From Sclerurus mexicanus (taxonomy: Eukaryota > Chordata > Aves > Passeriformes > Furnariidae): a stretch of 64,000 nt of DNA. This document shows positions 12,730-22,354 of this stretch, piece by piece. Location: positions 1,125,760-1,189,759 of the forward strand of contig VWZF01007235.1 in NCBI GenBank assembly GCA_013396755.1, written 5' to 3'. Both the position numbers and the translations under genes were made by a program. The notes under the pieces were generated by a model. That model saw only the letters and a program-made list of their open reading frames with translations. It ran no database searches and was not told the DNA's origin. Within the stretch, counting starts at the first letter, position 1, and each line of letters begins with the position of its first letter.

Positions 12730-12884
12730 CTAAATGGTCTTAAACACTAAAGGAGGAAGGTTCAGGGTCAGGTTGGACGGGACTTGGAGCAACCTGGGCT
12801 GATGGAAGGTGTCCCTGCCCATGGCAGGGGGTGGGATGAGATGGGCTTTAAGGTCCCTTCCAACTCAAACCATTCTGTGATTTT
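12730..12884 (+). mobile_element. CR1 LINE 3'-end copy with internal deletion
   Basis: Plus-strand CR1. It opens with TAAATGGTCTTAAACACTAA and AGGAGGAAGGTTCAGG, the region normally about 230 bp from the 3' end, then jumps directly to GTCAGGTTGGACGGGACTTG, GAGCAACCTGGGCTGATGG, CCCATGGCAGGGGGTGGGAT and the terminal AAACCATTCTGTGATTTTT. About 100 bp between the two parts is missing, so the copy is both 5'-truncated and internally deleted. Confidence 0.95.
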
Positions 12885-14560
12885 TCACCCACCTTGAATA
12901 CAACCAAATGCCCTTCCTGCAGGAGCCAGCCTGTGGAATTTTCCCTTCCCCGACATGCCGAGGTGGCCCCTGTTTTGGTAGAAATGATGCTGGAAAAGAT
13001 GCAAAGCAGTTGCAAGCAAGATGGCAACGTGTGTGAAGTGGAAGAGGGAGGGCAGTGTGTCAGAGCCCGACAACACTGAGAAGGGGAATTTTGTTTCTCC
13101 TTCTCTTCTCTGCTGGGTTTATTTGTTTGTGGTTCAGACTGCAAGCTCTCCGTGCCTGCCTGTGAAATGCCTAGCATGCTTGCAGGGCTGTATAAATAAA
13201 TAATAACTATTTAGAATCTTTTAAAAGATACATAAGTGTGTTTCTTTTCATAGATGTAAAGCTAAAGTTAATGGAAACCTCAATGTTTTTATTTCAGTGA
13301 CAAAACAGCAGCAGAACAGCTGTGTGGGACTCAAATGAAATAAACTGCGTTAGACACTATTTCTTTTAAAGAATTAGAATTTATAGTGCTGCAATGAATG
13401 CTGATTTATAGATATTTTAGAAAAATAAATCCCTGTAGATGTTTCTTATTTCAAAAGGGAATGTGTAATGATGGCTTTCACTGCTTTAGAATAATATTGC
13501 ATCAGGCAACCTCTACAGAGTTGTATTTCTCGTGCTGAAAGTTGTGGTATCACATAGCAGGGAAAATTAGGAAGGTTTTACAAAAACATGTTGGAGAAGC
13601 TGCTGTTCCCAAGGAGTCTTTACTGAAACCCTGCACGTAAGTGGTTGTGGGGAAGAACAATGTAAATCATGCCCAATTCCACGAGGATGGATTTTTCCAT
13701 GCGGTGGATTTGCTGATGGGTCTGCCTTACAGACATAACGCTGGTAGATGGGTTTTGCTCTGGAATGCTTTAAACCATCAAAACAAATATTAGACTATGA
13801 AAGAGACATTTTTCTGTAGAAAAAATATCAAGAAAAATCTGGCGTAGAGGGTGTTTTGTAAGGGAAAAGCTTTTATTCTAGAGGATGAATGAGATTTATG
13901 GATTTCCTTGGAGCAGCCCTCCTGCTTTGGCTCTCAAATGCTTCCCAAGGTCCCATCAAGTTTAATTAAAACCAAACGGAGGTCTGTAAGTACATTTAAA
14001 TTTTACTAAATGGGCACCTGAACCTCCACTGGAAAAAGTTGAAATATCTGTAGATCAGGAAGGTTTGCCAGCAAGGACAATGACACACAAATATCTGATG
14101 GAGAGGAGAGAACAGCCACCAAAATTTGCTTTGCTTTTCCAGGGTCATCCCGAAATAATGCCAGAGTATGACCTTAGCCTGTTAAATCAAAGCTTGTCCA
14201 AAGGTTTCAGTCAGCCTTTAAAAGGGAGCACAAATACAGTAGATTTGTCTTTAAAATGTGTCTTGGTCGTTCCTTGGCAAACAGATGCATCGCTCACAAG
14301 CTGGACCAGCAAGTTAAGGGCACCAAAGAGCACCCATGGAGTAGGAGTGAATCCTGGTTTTCCTGCCACTTCTGGATAATATGGATGTTCAAGGCTATCC
14401 AACCAAAATTGCATTTAGATTACATTACATTCTACAGTAAGTGGCAAATCATCACTGCTTCCTTTGACACTCAGTGTAATAACATTAACCATGATGAATT
14501 TCCCTTTACTATCCATGTGGCCTCCATACATTATTCCAGCTGAATTCCATTGTAATGTAG

Positions 14561-14572
14561 CATTAATTAATG
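14561..14572. promoter_or_regulatory. CATTAATTAATG palindrome (homeodomain-type)
   Basis: Perfect 12-bp palindrome carrying overlapping TAATTA cores, the preferred sequence of many Q50 homeodomain proteins as dimers. Chance occurrence in AT-rich DNA is quite possible. Confidence 0.3.
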
Positions 14573-15031
14573 TGTGCTGCTTATCGAGTGGGGCCCATTT
14601 CTACCTTCCATCCCACTCTTTAATTCTTGAAGGATGACACATAGAAAATCTGCAAAGGCTCTCAGTGCTGCCAGGAAACCTTCACAGGGTGGAAGGAGTC
14701 GAGTTTTGGCTCTGATACCCATTGTCACCCCAGTCTTGTGTCTTACAAAGAGCTGTTTCCTCTAAGTTCAGCAGTAAAACGAGGTTTGCTGAGGGCATTT
14801 TTTTTTTTAAAAGTGACTCTGCAGATGAATTTCCTTTTTGATTCGCTTTCCATAACCTTCCAAGTTCATCTTTGGGCACCCCTCAGAGACCCTGGATTAT
14901 AGAGCGTGGTTGAAAAACCAGGCAGGACGCTGTTCTGGCTCAAGTCAAACCTAAAGGGCAGCTCAAACCGCTTCCCAGGCTCGATTTTCAGATGAGTGCA
15001 ACCACGCTGAAATGCTGGGTGGGCAGCAGAA

Positions 15032-15080
15032 GAGCCCACCTGAGGCTCCACATTGAAGAGTGTCCCTGCCAGGTGGGCTC
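15032..15080. repeat. 10-bp inverted repeat
   Basis: Arms GAGCCCACCT (15032-15041) and AGGTGGGCTC (15071-15080) are exact reverse complements with a 29-bp spacer. Too short and unsupported to call a functional hairpin. Confidence 0.5.
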
Positions 15081-15689
15081 AGAGGCAATTCCAAAGCACA
15101 GGTGATAAATTCCATCCCTGCACTTTAAAGCCAGGAGCTTCAAAGCCCAGTTGACTGACGTTCTCCTTCCCACCTGTAACACCTGCAAGAAGCCGTGTCC
15201 TCCTTGTAGTATGTCGGATCCAGCTTCATTTAGAGCATTTAATTAGTTCTTGGGCCTCTGACCTGTCCTACCACAAGATGTCATCCTTCCGACAGGTAGG
15301 GACACGGTGCTTGTCACCTCCTCTGTCTTCTCTGGGAATCCCAAGTCTGGACTTCATATTTCTGTCCTGTCATCCAGCCTTGAAGGAGCCCTGCAGTCAT
15401 TCCAGAGTGATTTATGGTGGCAGCTGTTCTCCAGGAAAGCAAAGCCATTCTCTCCCAGTGACTGATTTCCTGCCAGGCTTGAGGACTGGTGACACAGAGA
15501 AAAGTGTTTTCTCTCAGAGAAGCAAACAACAGATTCCTCCCAGCAGACTGCAAGAGTGAAACCATGCAAATGACTCTAATAAGCATAATTTAAACCCATG
15601 GTTTTCTTTTTATGGCAGTTTCATATTCGGTGTTTTATATTCCAATTTTCCACCTTTTAGTCTTGCTTCTTTCTTTTCCTTCCTGCAAA

Positions 15690-15985
15690 GCCCTATCACA
15701 AATGGGAGGGCAATTACTAGGCAAGCATGTAGTTCTTTAATTGAAACACTTATAGGTGTACACTTAAAAACTATAAAGACTTTTATGGAATAGCAATGCC
15801 TAAATGGGCTCTTGTGTATGTACATTGTAATCCAATTCTGTACTCTTTGAGCATCGCTGGGGGAAGCTGTTAATTTATGGTTCCAATGAGCAATAAAGCA
15901 ATAATAGTAATCTAAAGGTGCAATATCCCTTGTTTAGGGGGCATTCACGGTTATGTATTAAAACCATAAATATATCAGGATGCTG
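15690..15985. promoter_or_regulatory. AT-rich candidate regulatory block
   Basis: AT-rich, repeat-free and CpG-poor. It contains TTAATTTATGG, CCAATGAGCAATAAAGC, AATAATAGTAATC and CCATAAATATATC. The dense TAAT and AATAAA words and lack of low-complexity structure resemble conserved vertebrate enhancers. Candidate only, with no comparative evidence. Confidence 0.25.
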
Positions 15986-17485
15986 CACAACTGGTCTATA
16001 CAAAATGAAAGATAAGATCTCTTCCTTCTAAAAGGTGGGTTTTCCCAGCAGAAAATGATTGATGTCAGATCCCAGTGCTCAGCAGGGACCAGAGCCCAGG
16101 TCTGAGGACAATTTAGGTGACCACCTTCCCTCTCCCCCAGCTGAACTTGTTACCAAGGCAAGAAACAAGATGCATACTTATTTTAGTAATTAACCTACTT
16201 CCTGAGTGTTGATAGCTACCTAAATGTGCTTCCAGAGCTGGAATACCTCCAGCACATTCAGGATCATTTGCTGCCTGCCTTCTGTAATGATTTCTTTATT
16301 TTCCCTGTGTCAGTCATATCCAAAGTCTAAATGTGGTCTTTGTTCCTGCGTTGCTGCTCTTGTTTCCCTGGGATCCAAAGCCCTGCTGCTGGTGGGATCA
16401 GCCCAAACCCAGGTTGTGTCCCACGGATCCCATCAGTGGCTCTTGCTCAGGAGGAAGCAAGTTGTGTGTTTGAGTGGTTGTTGCCACAGCACCAAGGAGT
16501 GCCCTGCAGTAACAAAAGAAGTGGAAGTCTCTGTGGTCAGTGTTACCCTGAGTTACCATTGTGGGTGAGCTGTTTTTCAGTTTATTTCCCTTATCCCACT
16601 GAAATCCGTGAGAACTTGGCATCTTCCTCCCTTGCTGTTCTTTGTGGCTCCCAGCCACACGATCTGGGCATCAGGTAGATGATCAGCATCAGCTGTAGAG
16701 ACTTTTTTCCTGTAGGGATTTACCTGTACAGGTGTTAAACCCCCTGCTCTGCTTTCGTGCTTCCCTGTGGTAGATCTGGGCAGGGACTGGTACAAATCCA
16801 GGTGTCCCAGCTGGAACTGCAGGAGCTGGAAGCCAGAAACATTTCCTAGGACAGGGGTTGACAGACTTTAGTAAAAACACTTCATTTTAAACAAGTCAGA
16901 ATAAGAAAGGGTGACAGGAAGGGATAATTACCTTGTCTGCACCGGGTCTCTGGGCAGACACAGTGACATTTCACAAATCCAAATGGCTTTGTTGTGTTAT
17001 GATTGGGAAAAGAATGGAGGGCAGAGCCCCTGACATTATAGACTGCCAACAATTTCTCAGGGAAGGCAGCCAGAGTCCAGTTTTCCAGGGACACAGTACC
17101 CTCTGTCCCTCCAGGAATGAGCTACCTGGAGTAAATGCTGTGGGTTTGGAGTGTGCTTTAATAGCTGTAACTGGGAAAGAAGTGGAAGCCAGAACTAACT
17201 GGTTTTAATTTGGAGCTTGCACGAGTTCACTGTGTTAATATAAAATCACTCTGGGGAGTCCTTATAAATGTGCTTGCAAAGCTCTGCTTTGGGGGGTGAG
17301 TGGATGTCCCAAGATTTACCTGTGTTAGCTGCACACCTGATCAGGTATGTGCTTGTCCAGAGCCTGATTTGCAGGTGCAGATCAATGTCCTGCACATGGA
17401 ACTGTGATAAGAGTGAGCTCAGGGCAGAGGCTGAAAAATGTGTGTGCAAGAGAGACCCAAATACCCCAACTTATCTCCTGGACCC

Positions 17486-17596
17486 ATTGAATGGTTCTGG
17501 TTGGAAAGGACCTTAAAGACCATCTGATTCCACCACCCTGCCATGGGCAGGGACACCTTCCACTAGCCCAGGTTGCTCCAAGCCCCATCGAACCTA
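17486..17596 (-). mobile_element. CR1 LINE 3'-end fragment
   Basis: Minus-strand CR1 tail of about 110 bp: TGAATGGTTCTGGTTGGAAA, GGACCTTAAAGACCATCTG, CCTGCCATGGGCAGGGACAC, TAGCCCAGGTTGCTCCAAGC, then CCCCATCGAACCT, where similarity stops. Confidence 0.93.
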
Positions 17597-18448
17597 TTTC
17601 CTGCTTTCAGAAATGTGAAATGAGGTTAAAATGACGTGTTTATTTTAAGTACTACAGATTGATTTTAATATTCAAACAGAGCTCTGAGACCTTCTAGAAC
17701 AAAATCATTTAGGAGCAAAGCTGTGCCATCAGCAGTTTTTTCCCCTCTCCTTGTTTCCTGGTGAAGGCTGTAAGTTTTACTTCCCCTCTCTGCTGAGACT
17801 GTCCCAGGAATCAAGTGTTCAGCTCGAATTTATAAGCTGCAGTACAAAAAGGTCCAAAGGAAATATGCCACTTTAATAAATAAACAGAAAATCTGCATAA
17901 TTTTCTGGTACCTTTGTAGCACAGCTCGTTGTTTTCCCATCTCCTGTGCTTTAATGAATATATCCACGACCTGTTTCACTTTTTCCTTGGAAAGGCTGGT
18001 GCCAGAAAGGCCCTTATCCTCCCTCCCGGGCCATGCCTATCCAGACCCATCATTTTAGCAGCAACCAGCTGCTTGGCACGAGCCTTGCCAACTCAGCAAC
18101 TCTGCCTGCTCTTCCCTTGAGGAAACCATTCACCTTATCACCAAAGAGAGACAGGGGGAAAGAATTCCATCTGTTACAGCTCAGAGCTAGAAGCTCCATA
18201 ATTGCGTGGGTACACAGGCTGCATATCAAATTTTTTTTGTTTTAGGAAGCACTTAGGGAGTGTTCATTCTCCTTTTATTGTTGTTCTCTCCCTTGCAAGT
18301 GACTGTGTTTCATCTCCTCTGGGATCCAGGGCGAGGCATTCTGAGCGAATTTGTGGCTTAAGGATGCCAGGAAGGTGTTTAGAAGCACAAATGCATCCTG
18401 GAAAACCTGTGTGTTCTCCTGAGGTCTTAGGGGAGACCTTCCTGCTCT
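17597..18448. other. non-coding stretch, no gene seen
   Basis: AT-rich spacer between two CR1 copies. No gene, RNA or further repeat seen. Confidence 0.55.
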
Positions 18449-18783
18449 TTAGAACTCCTTGAAAGGAGGTGAGATCCAGGTGGGGGTCAAGTTCTGCTCC
18501 AGGGAACAGGGACAGGAGGAGAGGGAACGGCCTCAGGCTGGGACAGGGGAGGGGCAGGTTGGACATCAGCAGGAATTTCTCCATGGAAAGGGTGGTCAGG
18601 CATTGGAAGGGGCTGCCCAGGGAGGGTTGGAGTGCCCACCCTGGAGGTGTCCAAGGAAGGGCTGGAGGTGGCACTGAGTGCTCTGGGCTGGGGGACAAGG
18701 TGGGCATCGGGCACAGGGTGGGCTTGATGGACCTGGGGGGCTTTTCCAACCTCAGTGATCCCAGGATTCTGAGGTGTGAGCTG
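18449..18783 (+). mobile_element. CR1 LINE 3'-end copy, divergent subfamily
   Basis: The longest CR1 copy in the window (about 335 bp), from a different subfamily than most others. Ordered landmarks are CTCCTTGAAAGGAGGTGAG, AGGAGAGGGAACGGCCTCAG, GGACATCAGCAGGAATTTC, TGGAAAGGGTGGTCAGGCAT, GGCTGCCCAGGGAGGGTTGG, GGAGGTGTCCAAGGAAGGGC, and a GACCTGGGGGGCTTTTCCAA / CCTCAGTGATCCCAGGATTC end. It is GC-rich and mutated relative to the familiar consensus. The open frames crossing it on both strands (including 181 codons at 18264-18809 and part of a 263-codon frame, both minus) are antisense to this element and do not encode its reverse transcriptase. Confidence 0.93.
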
Positions 18784-20290
18784 GGCCAGACCAGCACAGT
18801 GTAGGACAAATGTCACTGTGTCCCTGGGATGTGTGAGCACGGCCTCGAGCAGCTCAGTGTTTACCAGGTAGACCCCCAAATCCATTTCAGTGGGACAACT
18901 GAGGGGTACAAAGTTACCCCAGAGCTTATTTTTTTTTCCAACTAAGATCCACTGAATAATGGACAGGAAAAGAAGTAATTTCTTAGAATTCTTTTTATAT
19001 TGACCAAGTTTGGTTTCAAGTGTTGCTTCAGAGAACGACCTTAAAAGAGAATATTTTCCAATAACCGTTGTATTCAGCATCATTGCCTGTCTCTTGGTAG
19101 CAATGCCTTTCTCAGGGGGTTTTGAGCTTGAACCCCCTGCTTTCAAATGCAGGGCTTTTGGATTTGAACTCTGTCTCACTTTACGGAATGTCCCCTTCCA
19201 GAGGTGCCTTGCCGCTGCCCACCTTTGATGTGCACCAAGGGAAGGGCAGTGCCAATCCCACCTGGGAGGGCAAAACATTCCCTATGGGCAATACCTCATT
19301 GATTAACCTATTTTTTTTAATACTATCTACACTCAGTTCTGGAATCCCAAGCAGGAATTCCATGGGGCCTTGGAGTGTCTTTCCAAAGACACTCCAAGGT
19401 GATCAGGCCAAGACACTCATTAGTCAGGGCTGGGGTAGGACACAAACATATTCCTGAAGTGCCTCGAGGGTCTCCCGCCTCCTCTGGAACGGGGAGGATG
19501 CTGCTGCATCCCTGGGGACTGGCTGTGTTGGGAGGTGTGAGGAATATTCCATGGCTGGAAAAACGTGCCTGGTGATGACAGGCTGCTGGAGATCAATCTG
19601 ATTAGCTTATCAAAGGGAAGATTAGAAAGCAACCTGATCGTGCTGTTTAAATATGTTCACAGGGAGAAAGCACGAGGTACAAAGTATTTTTTAATCTAGC
19701 GGGGGAAGGTGTGACAGGAGCTGATGTGTGGAAGATTGAAGGAAATTATTCAAATGGTTAATCAAGGGAAAAAAAAAAAGCAGCAGCTTCGAGTGAATCT
19801 TAGGGCATCGCAGCGAGAAAAAAATTCCTCCTGAATATGGTTTGCAAAGAGGAAATTTTGCAGGAGTCCTTGCAAAAAGGGCTTGGGCCAAATGTGTTTG
19901 GCCCCTCCACTGCTGGCTTCAGTTCTTTTGGTGTATTCACACCTCAAATTGAATAGCAAGCGGTTCTGCTTTATTTGTTTTTATTGCTGCCAAAAGGGAA
20001 AAACAGTCAGAGTAAACAGTGGGATGTTTGCAACCTTCTTACATTGGGCAGGTTGAATAAACTGGCTCACGGTTGATTGTTTTTCTTCAGATCAGTCATT
20101 GCATTTGTATTTATTTGATTTTATGGATGTAGTTCGGGGACTTTTGTTTTGTCTGGGGTTGTTTTTGAAATCAGGGTTTTGTGGTGAGGGAAATGGGAAT
20201 ACAAACGGCTCTACCTTTGCCTTTGCAGAATGCTGATCCTCAGACTAACAGAAATAACAGGATGAACGAGCCGTGTAACTCAGGGAGTGC
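18784..20290. other. non-coding stretch, no gene seen
   Basis: No gene supported. The 263-codon minus-strand frame (18487-19278) starts here at 19278 and runs into the CR1; it has no recognisable domain. Holds a perfect 15-bp hairpin (separate entry). From about 19980 to 20240 the DNA is T-rich. Confidence 0.5.
19368..19399. repeat. perfect 15-bp inverted repeat with 2-base loop
   Basis: CCTTGGAGTGTCTTT (19368-19382), CC, AAAGACACTCCAAGG (19385-19399): all 15 positions pair. The loop is too small for a microRNA precursor. It could be a short inverted duplication from template switching at replication, a cruciform-forming site, or an assembly artefact. Confidence 0.9.
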
Positions 20291-20302
20291 AAAGTCATTC
20301 AT

Positions 20303-20310
20303 TATAAATA
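20303..20310 (+). promoter_or_regulatory. TATA box (TATAAATA)
   Basis: TATAAATAG followed by GCACC is a full match to the TATAWAWR core. It lies about 30 bp upstream of the point (about 20335) where a CpG island begins, which is where transcription would start if this is a promoter reading rightward. The same octamer occurs by chance in AT-rich DNA; position next to the island is what makes this one worth noting. Confidence 0.35.
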
Positions 20311-20334
20311 GCACCGAGCCTGATCCCCTCCTAC

Positions 20335-20880
20335 CCTAATGCCGAGCGAGATCCCTTCATGGGCAGCAGGAGAAGCACAGGGAGCTGACGCCAGGGGCAG
20401 GATGAGAGCGGCAGGACCAGGAGCTGGGCACCCACGGGGCGCCGGGCAGGGATGCGAATCCGCACGCTCTCCGTTCGCTTCGCTTTCCAAGACTCCATCT
20501 TGTGCCCGCTGATGGCAAAAGCAAGTCCTCGGTTAACTCCGGCTCCGCAGCATCCTTCGGTGCCATCCGGGCACCCAGGCTCGGGCGCTTTGTCCCTCCA
20601 GCAGGCCCGGAATGTGCCGCACGAAGCGGAGAGAGCAGAGCGCGGTGTCGCCCGCAGTTACGTCTTCTTGTCCCCTTTTCCCAGTCCCTTCCAGCCTTAT
20701 TATCTTCCAGGGGACAGGAGAGGGAAAGCAGGGCAGACGGCACACGCGCCGCTATTCCCGAATACCCGCGATTGCTCTGGCGCCGGCTCAGGGAGTTGTA
20801 CGTCCCCAAAAACCACATTTCCCTCCCCGCTTTTCTTCCACGACAGTCGCCGTGACATCGCTGAGCAGAGGGAGCAGGAA
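20335..20880. promoter_or_regulatory. CpG island (candidate promoter)
   Basis: My hand count gives about 45 CpG dinucleotides in 540 bp of roughly 60% GC DNA, near the number expected without CpG depletion, while flanking kilobases are strongly depleted. Such islands in birds usually mark promoters or developmental enhancers kept unmethylated in the germ line. A TATA box precedes it and an AT-rich block with homeodomain-type sites follows. Overlapping frames on both strands (153 codons at 20357-20818 -, 176 at 20452-20982 +, 126 at 20612-20992 +) are best explained by few stop codons in GC-rich DNA; none shows a known domain. A non-coding RNA first exon or the 5' exon of a distant gene is possible but unproven. 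Confidence 0.65.
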
Positions 20881-20974
20881 AAGAAACTTGGTGGTTTTTT
20901 TTTTTCCACGCTTCACAAACGCAAACAGGTTGTGGTTATTGCCTTTATGCGAGGGCAGGCTACTTGCAAGAACG

Positions 20975-21700
20975 CTCATTAATTATGGATGACGTGCGCC
21001 GTTCGGTTGCCAAAAAATAATATTTTTGGGTGTTGTTCACCAGAATATTACTTCAAGCCACTGTCACCGTTATTTTGCACGTCGTGGTGTTTTAATGAAC
21101 ATATGGCACTGCATTAGCTAATGCGAGGCCCTCTTTCCCTAAAACTAAGCTGGTTTTCCACTCCCTGCAGTAGGTATTCTGTAAATATTGAAATGCATGG
21201 AAGGGGCCGAGGAGCTGCTCCTCCTTTGCATTCTTCTGCGAGTGAGTTCTGTCTGTCTATGAATATAAAATTCTGCCACATTCCTGGCTGAGGGGACCAT
21301 TTCTGACCCCTCTGCCAGAGTCTGGCCTTAAATTAAATCAATCTGCAACTTCTAATGTGTTCTCAGCTAATTCCCAACTCTCAGCAAGTAGACAATCTGT
21401 TGCTCTCCAAAATGTCTTTAGACATCACACTTTAATACGAGTGTCTTCGAAGGCTTTGCCTTTTATTTCCCTGCCATAACACATTGTTTTAAAGCTGATC
21501 TCATAATTGTATTGATTTATTTTTTTTGGTTCTCTGCGTCAAAGCACTTCTTTAATCAAAAGTAAATTATGTAAAGGCCATTAGGGTCAGCCCAGCAAGC
21601 AAAATGAAAACTGCAATACATCATTTATTTGTAAATGTCAGTGAAATCTGCAGATCAATATCCTTCCCGATGTGGTTGATATTTATTATTTTATATAAGT
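20975..21700. promoter_or_regulatory. AT-rich candidate regulatory block next to CpG island
   Basis: Repeat-free sequence with a TAATTA core (20980-20985), a CRE-like TGACGT (20990-20995), the palindrome GCATTAGCTAATGC (21111-21124), further TTAAATTAAATC and TCATTTATTTG words, and little CpG. The run of complex, non-repetitive AT-rich sequence directly after a CpG island resembles developmental control regions. Function is inferred from texture only. Confidence 0.35.
21111..21124. promoter_or_regulatory. GCATTAGCTAATGC perfect palindrome
   Basis: Every base of this 14-mer pairs with its reverse complement. It presents ATTA and TAAT half-sites in inverted orientation around AGCT, a suitable geometry for a homeodomain dimer. 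No binding data can be inferred from sequence alone. Confidence 0.4.
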
Positions 21701-22316
21701 CCTGAGGCAGCTGCTGGGTCGGGGTGGCCCAGCAGAGCAGAGAGGGGCAGGGTCAGCTCTGAGGTCAAGCTGAGGGTCCTGTTCCTACTCCCTGGACCAG
21801 CCACAAGTGCCAGGTCAGGTCTGTTCTCCCATCTTTGTGTCCCTCTGCCTGAGCCGAGGATTCCACATCTGGCCCTTGGAGAAGGGCTGAGCACTCACTT
21901 GGGGGGGTGTTGCATTTTATTTTGTTGCTTTTCATCTGTGTTCAAGTAGCTTCCAAACCTCGAGTTTCCAGGTCACTGCTACCCTTCTTATCTCACGCCC
22001 CACGATCCTGACCCCAAACACCAACATCTCGTGCTGTGGGACCTGCTGAAATATGGGCTGGGAAAGGGTGAGACAACTTCAGGCTTTTTAAAACTCCATC
22101 TAGTGGCAAAAACTTGTTGTTTTCTGATGGTGGGAAAGCTGGTGGGTCTGGATTGGAGCTGATCTCCCCCAGAGATGGGCTGAGCTCCTTCAGTGTCAAC
22201 TGGAAACTTGACCTGAATTACTCCTGAGTGCATCCAGATGCCAAGCCAGGAGTGGTTGTTGTCCCAAGGGTTAAACCCGATGTGCTGCTGTTCTGCCTGA
22301 TAACAGAGGTGTTGGG

Positions 22317-22354
22317 TGGTGTAATAAGGCAATTGTGGTGTAATAAAGCAATCC
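22317..22354. repeat. 19-bp tandem duplication
   Basis: TGGTGTAATAAGGCAATTG (22317-22335) is followed directly by TGGTGTAATAAAGCAATCC (22336-22354), with three mismatches. A recent-looking slippage duplication. Confidence 0.85.

Larger units (their letters stand above)
12885..17485. other. non-coding stretch, no gene seen
   Basis: No gene recognised over 4.6 kb; frames reach 115 codons at most. 13200-13530 is AT-rich with a splice-acceptor-like tract ending at 13297 but no exon behind it. A 12-bp palindrome and a candidate regulatory block at 15690-15985 are listed separately. Confidence 0.55.

Noticed and set aside
13284..13340. Splice-acceptor-like tract (TTTTTATTTCAG) followed by CAG-rich sequence
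   Set aside because: All frames after the AG close quickly and no donor site or homologous exon is evident.
18264..18809. 181-codon minus-strand open frame
   Set aside because: Almost wholly antisense to the GC-rich CR1 copy; Pro/Ser-rich composition reflects that repeat.
18487..19278. 263-codon minus-strand open frame, the longest in the window
   Set aside because: Its C-terminal half is antisense to a CR1 3' end and the rest has no recognisable domain, Kozak context or splice structure.
19368..19399. MicroRNA precursor at the perfect hairpin
   Set aside because: A 15-bp stem with a 2-base loop is far too small for Drosha/Dicer processing.
20357..20992. Overlapping 117-176-codon frames on both strands in the CpG island
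   Set aside because: GC-rich DNA has few stop codons; four competing frames with no domain suggest chance rather than a protein.
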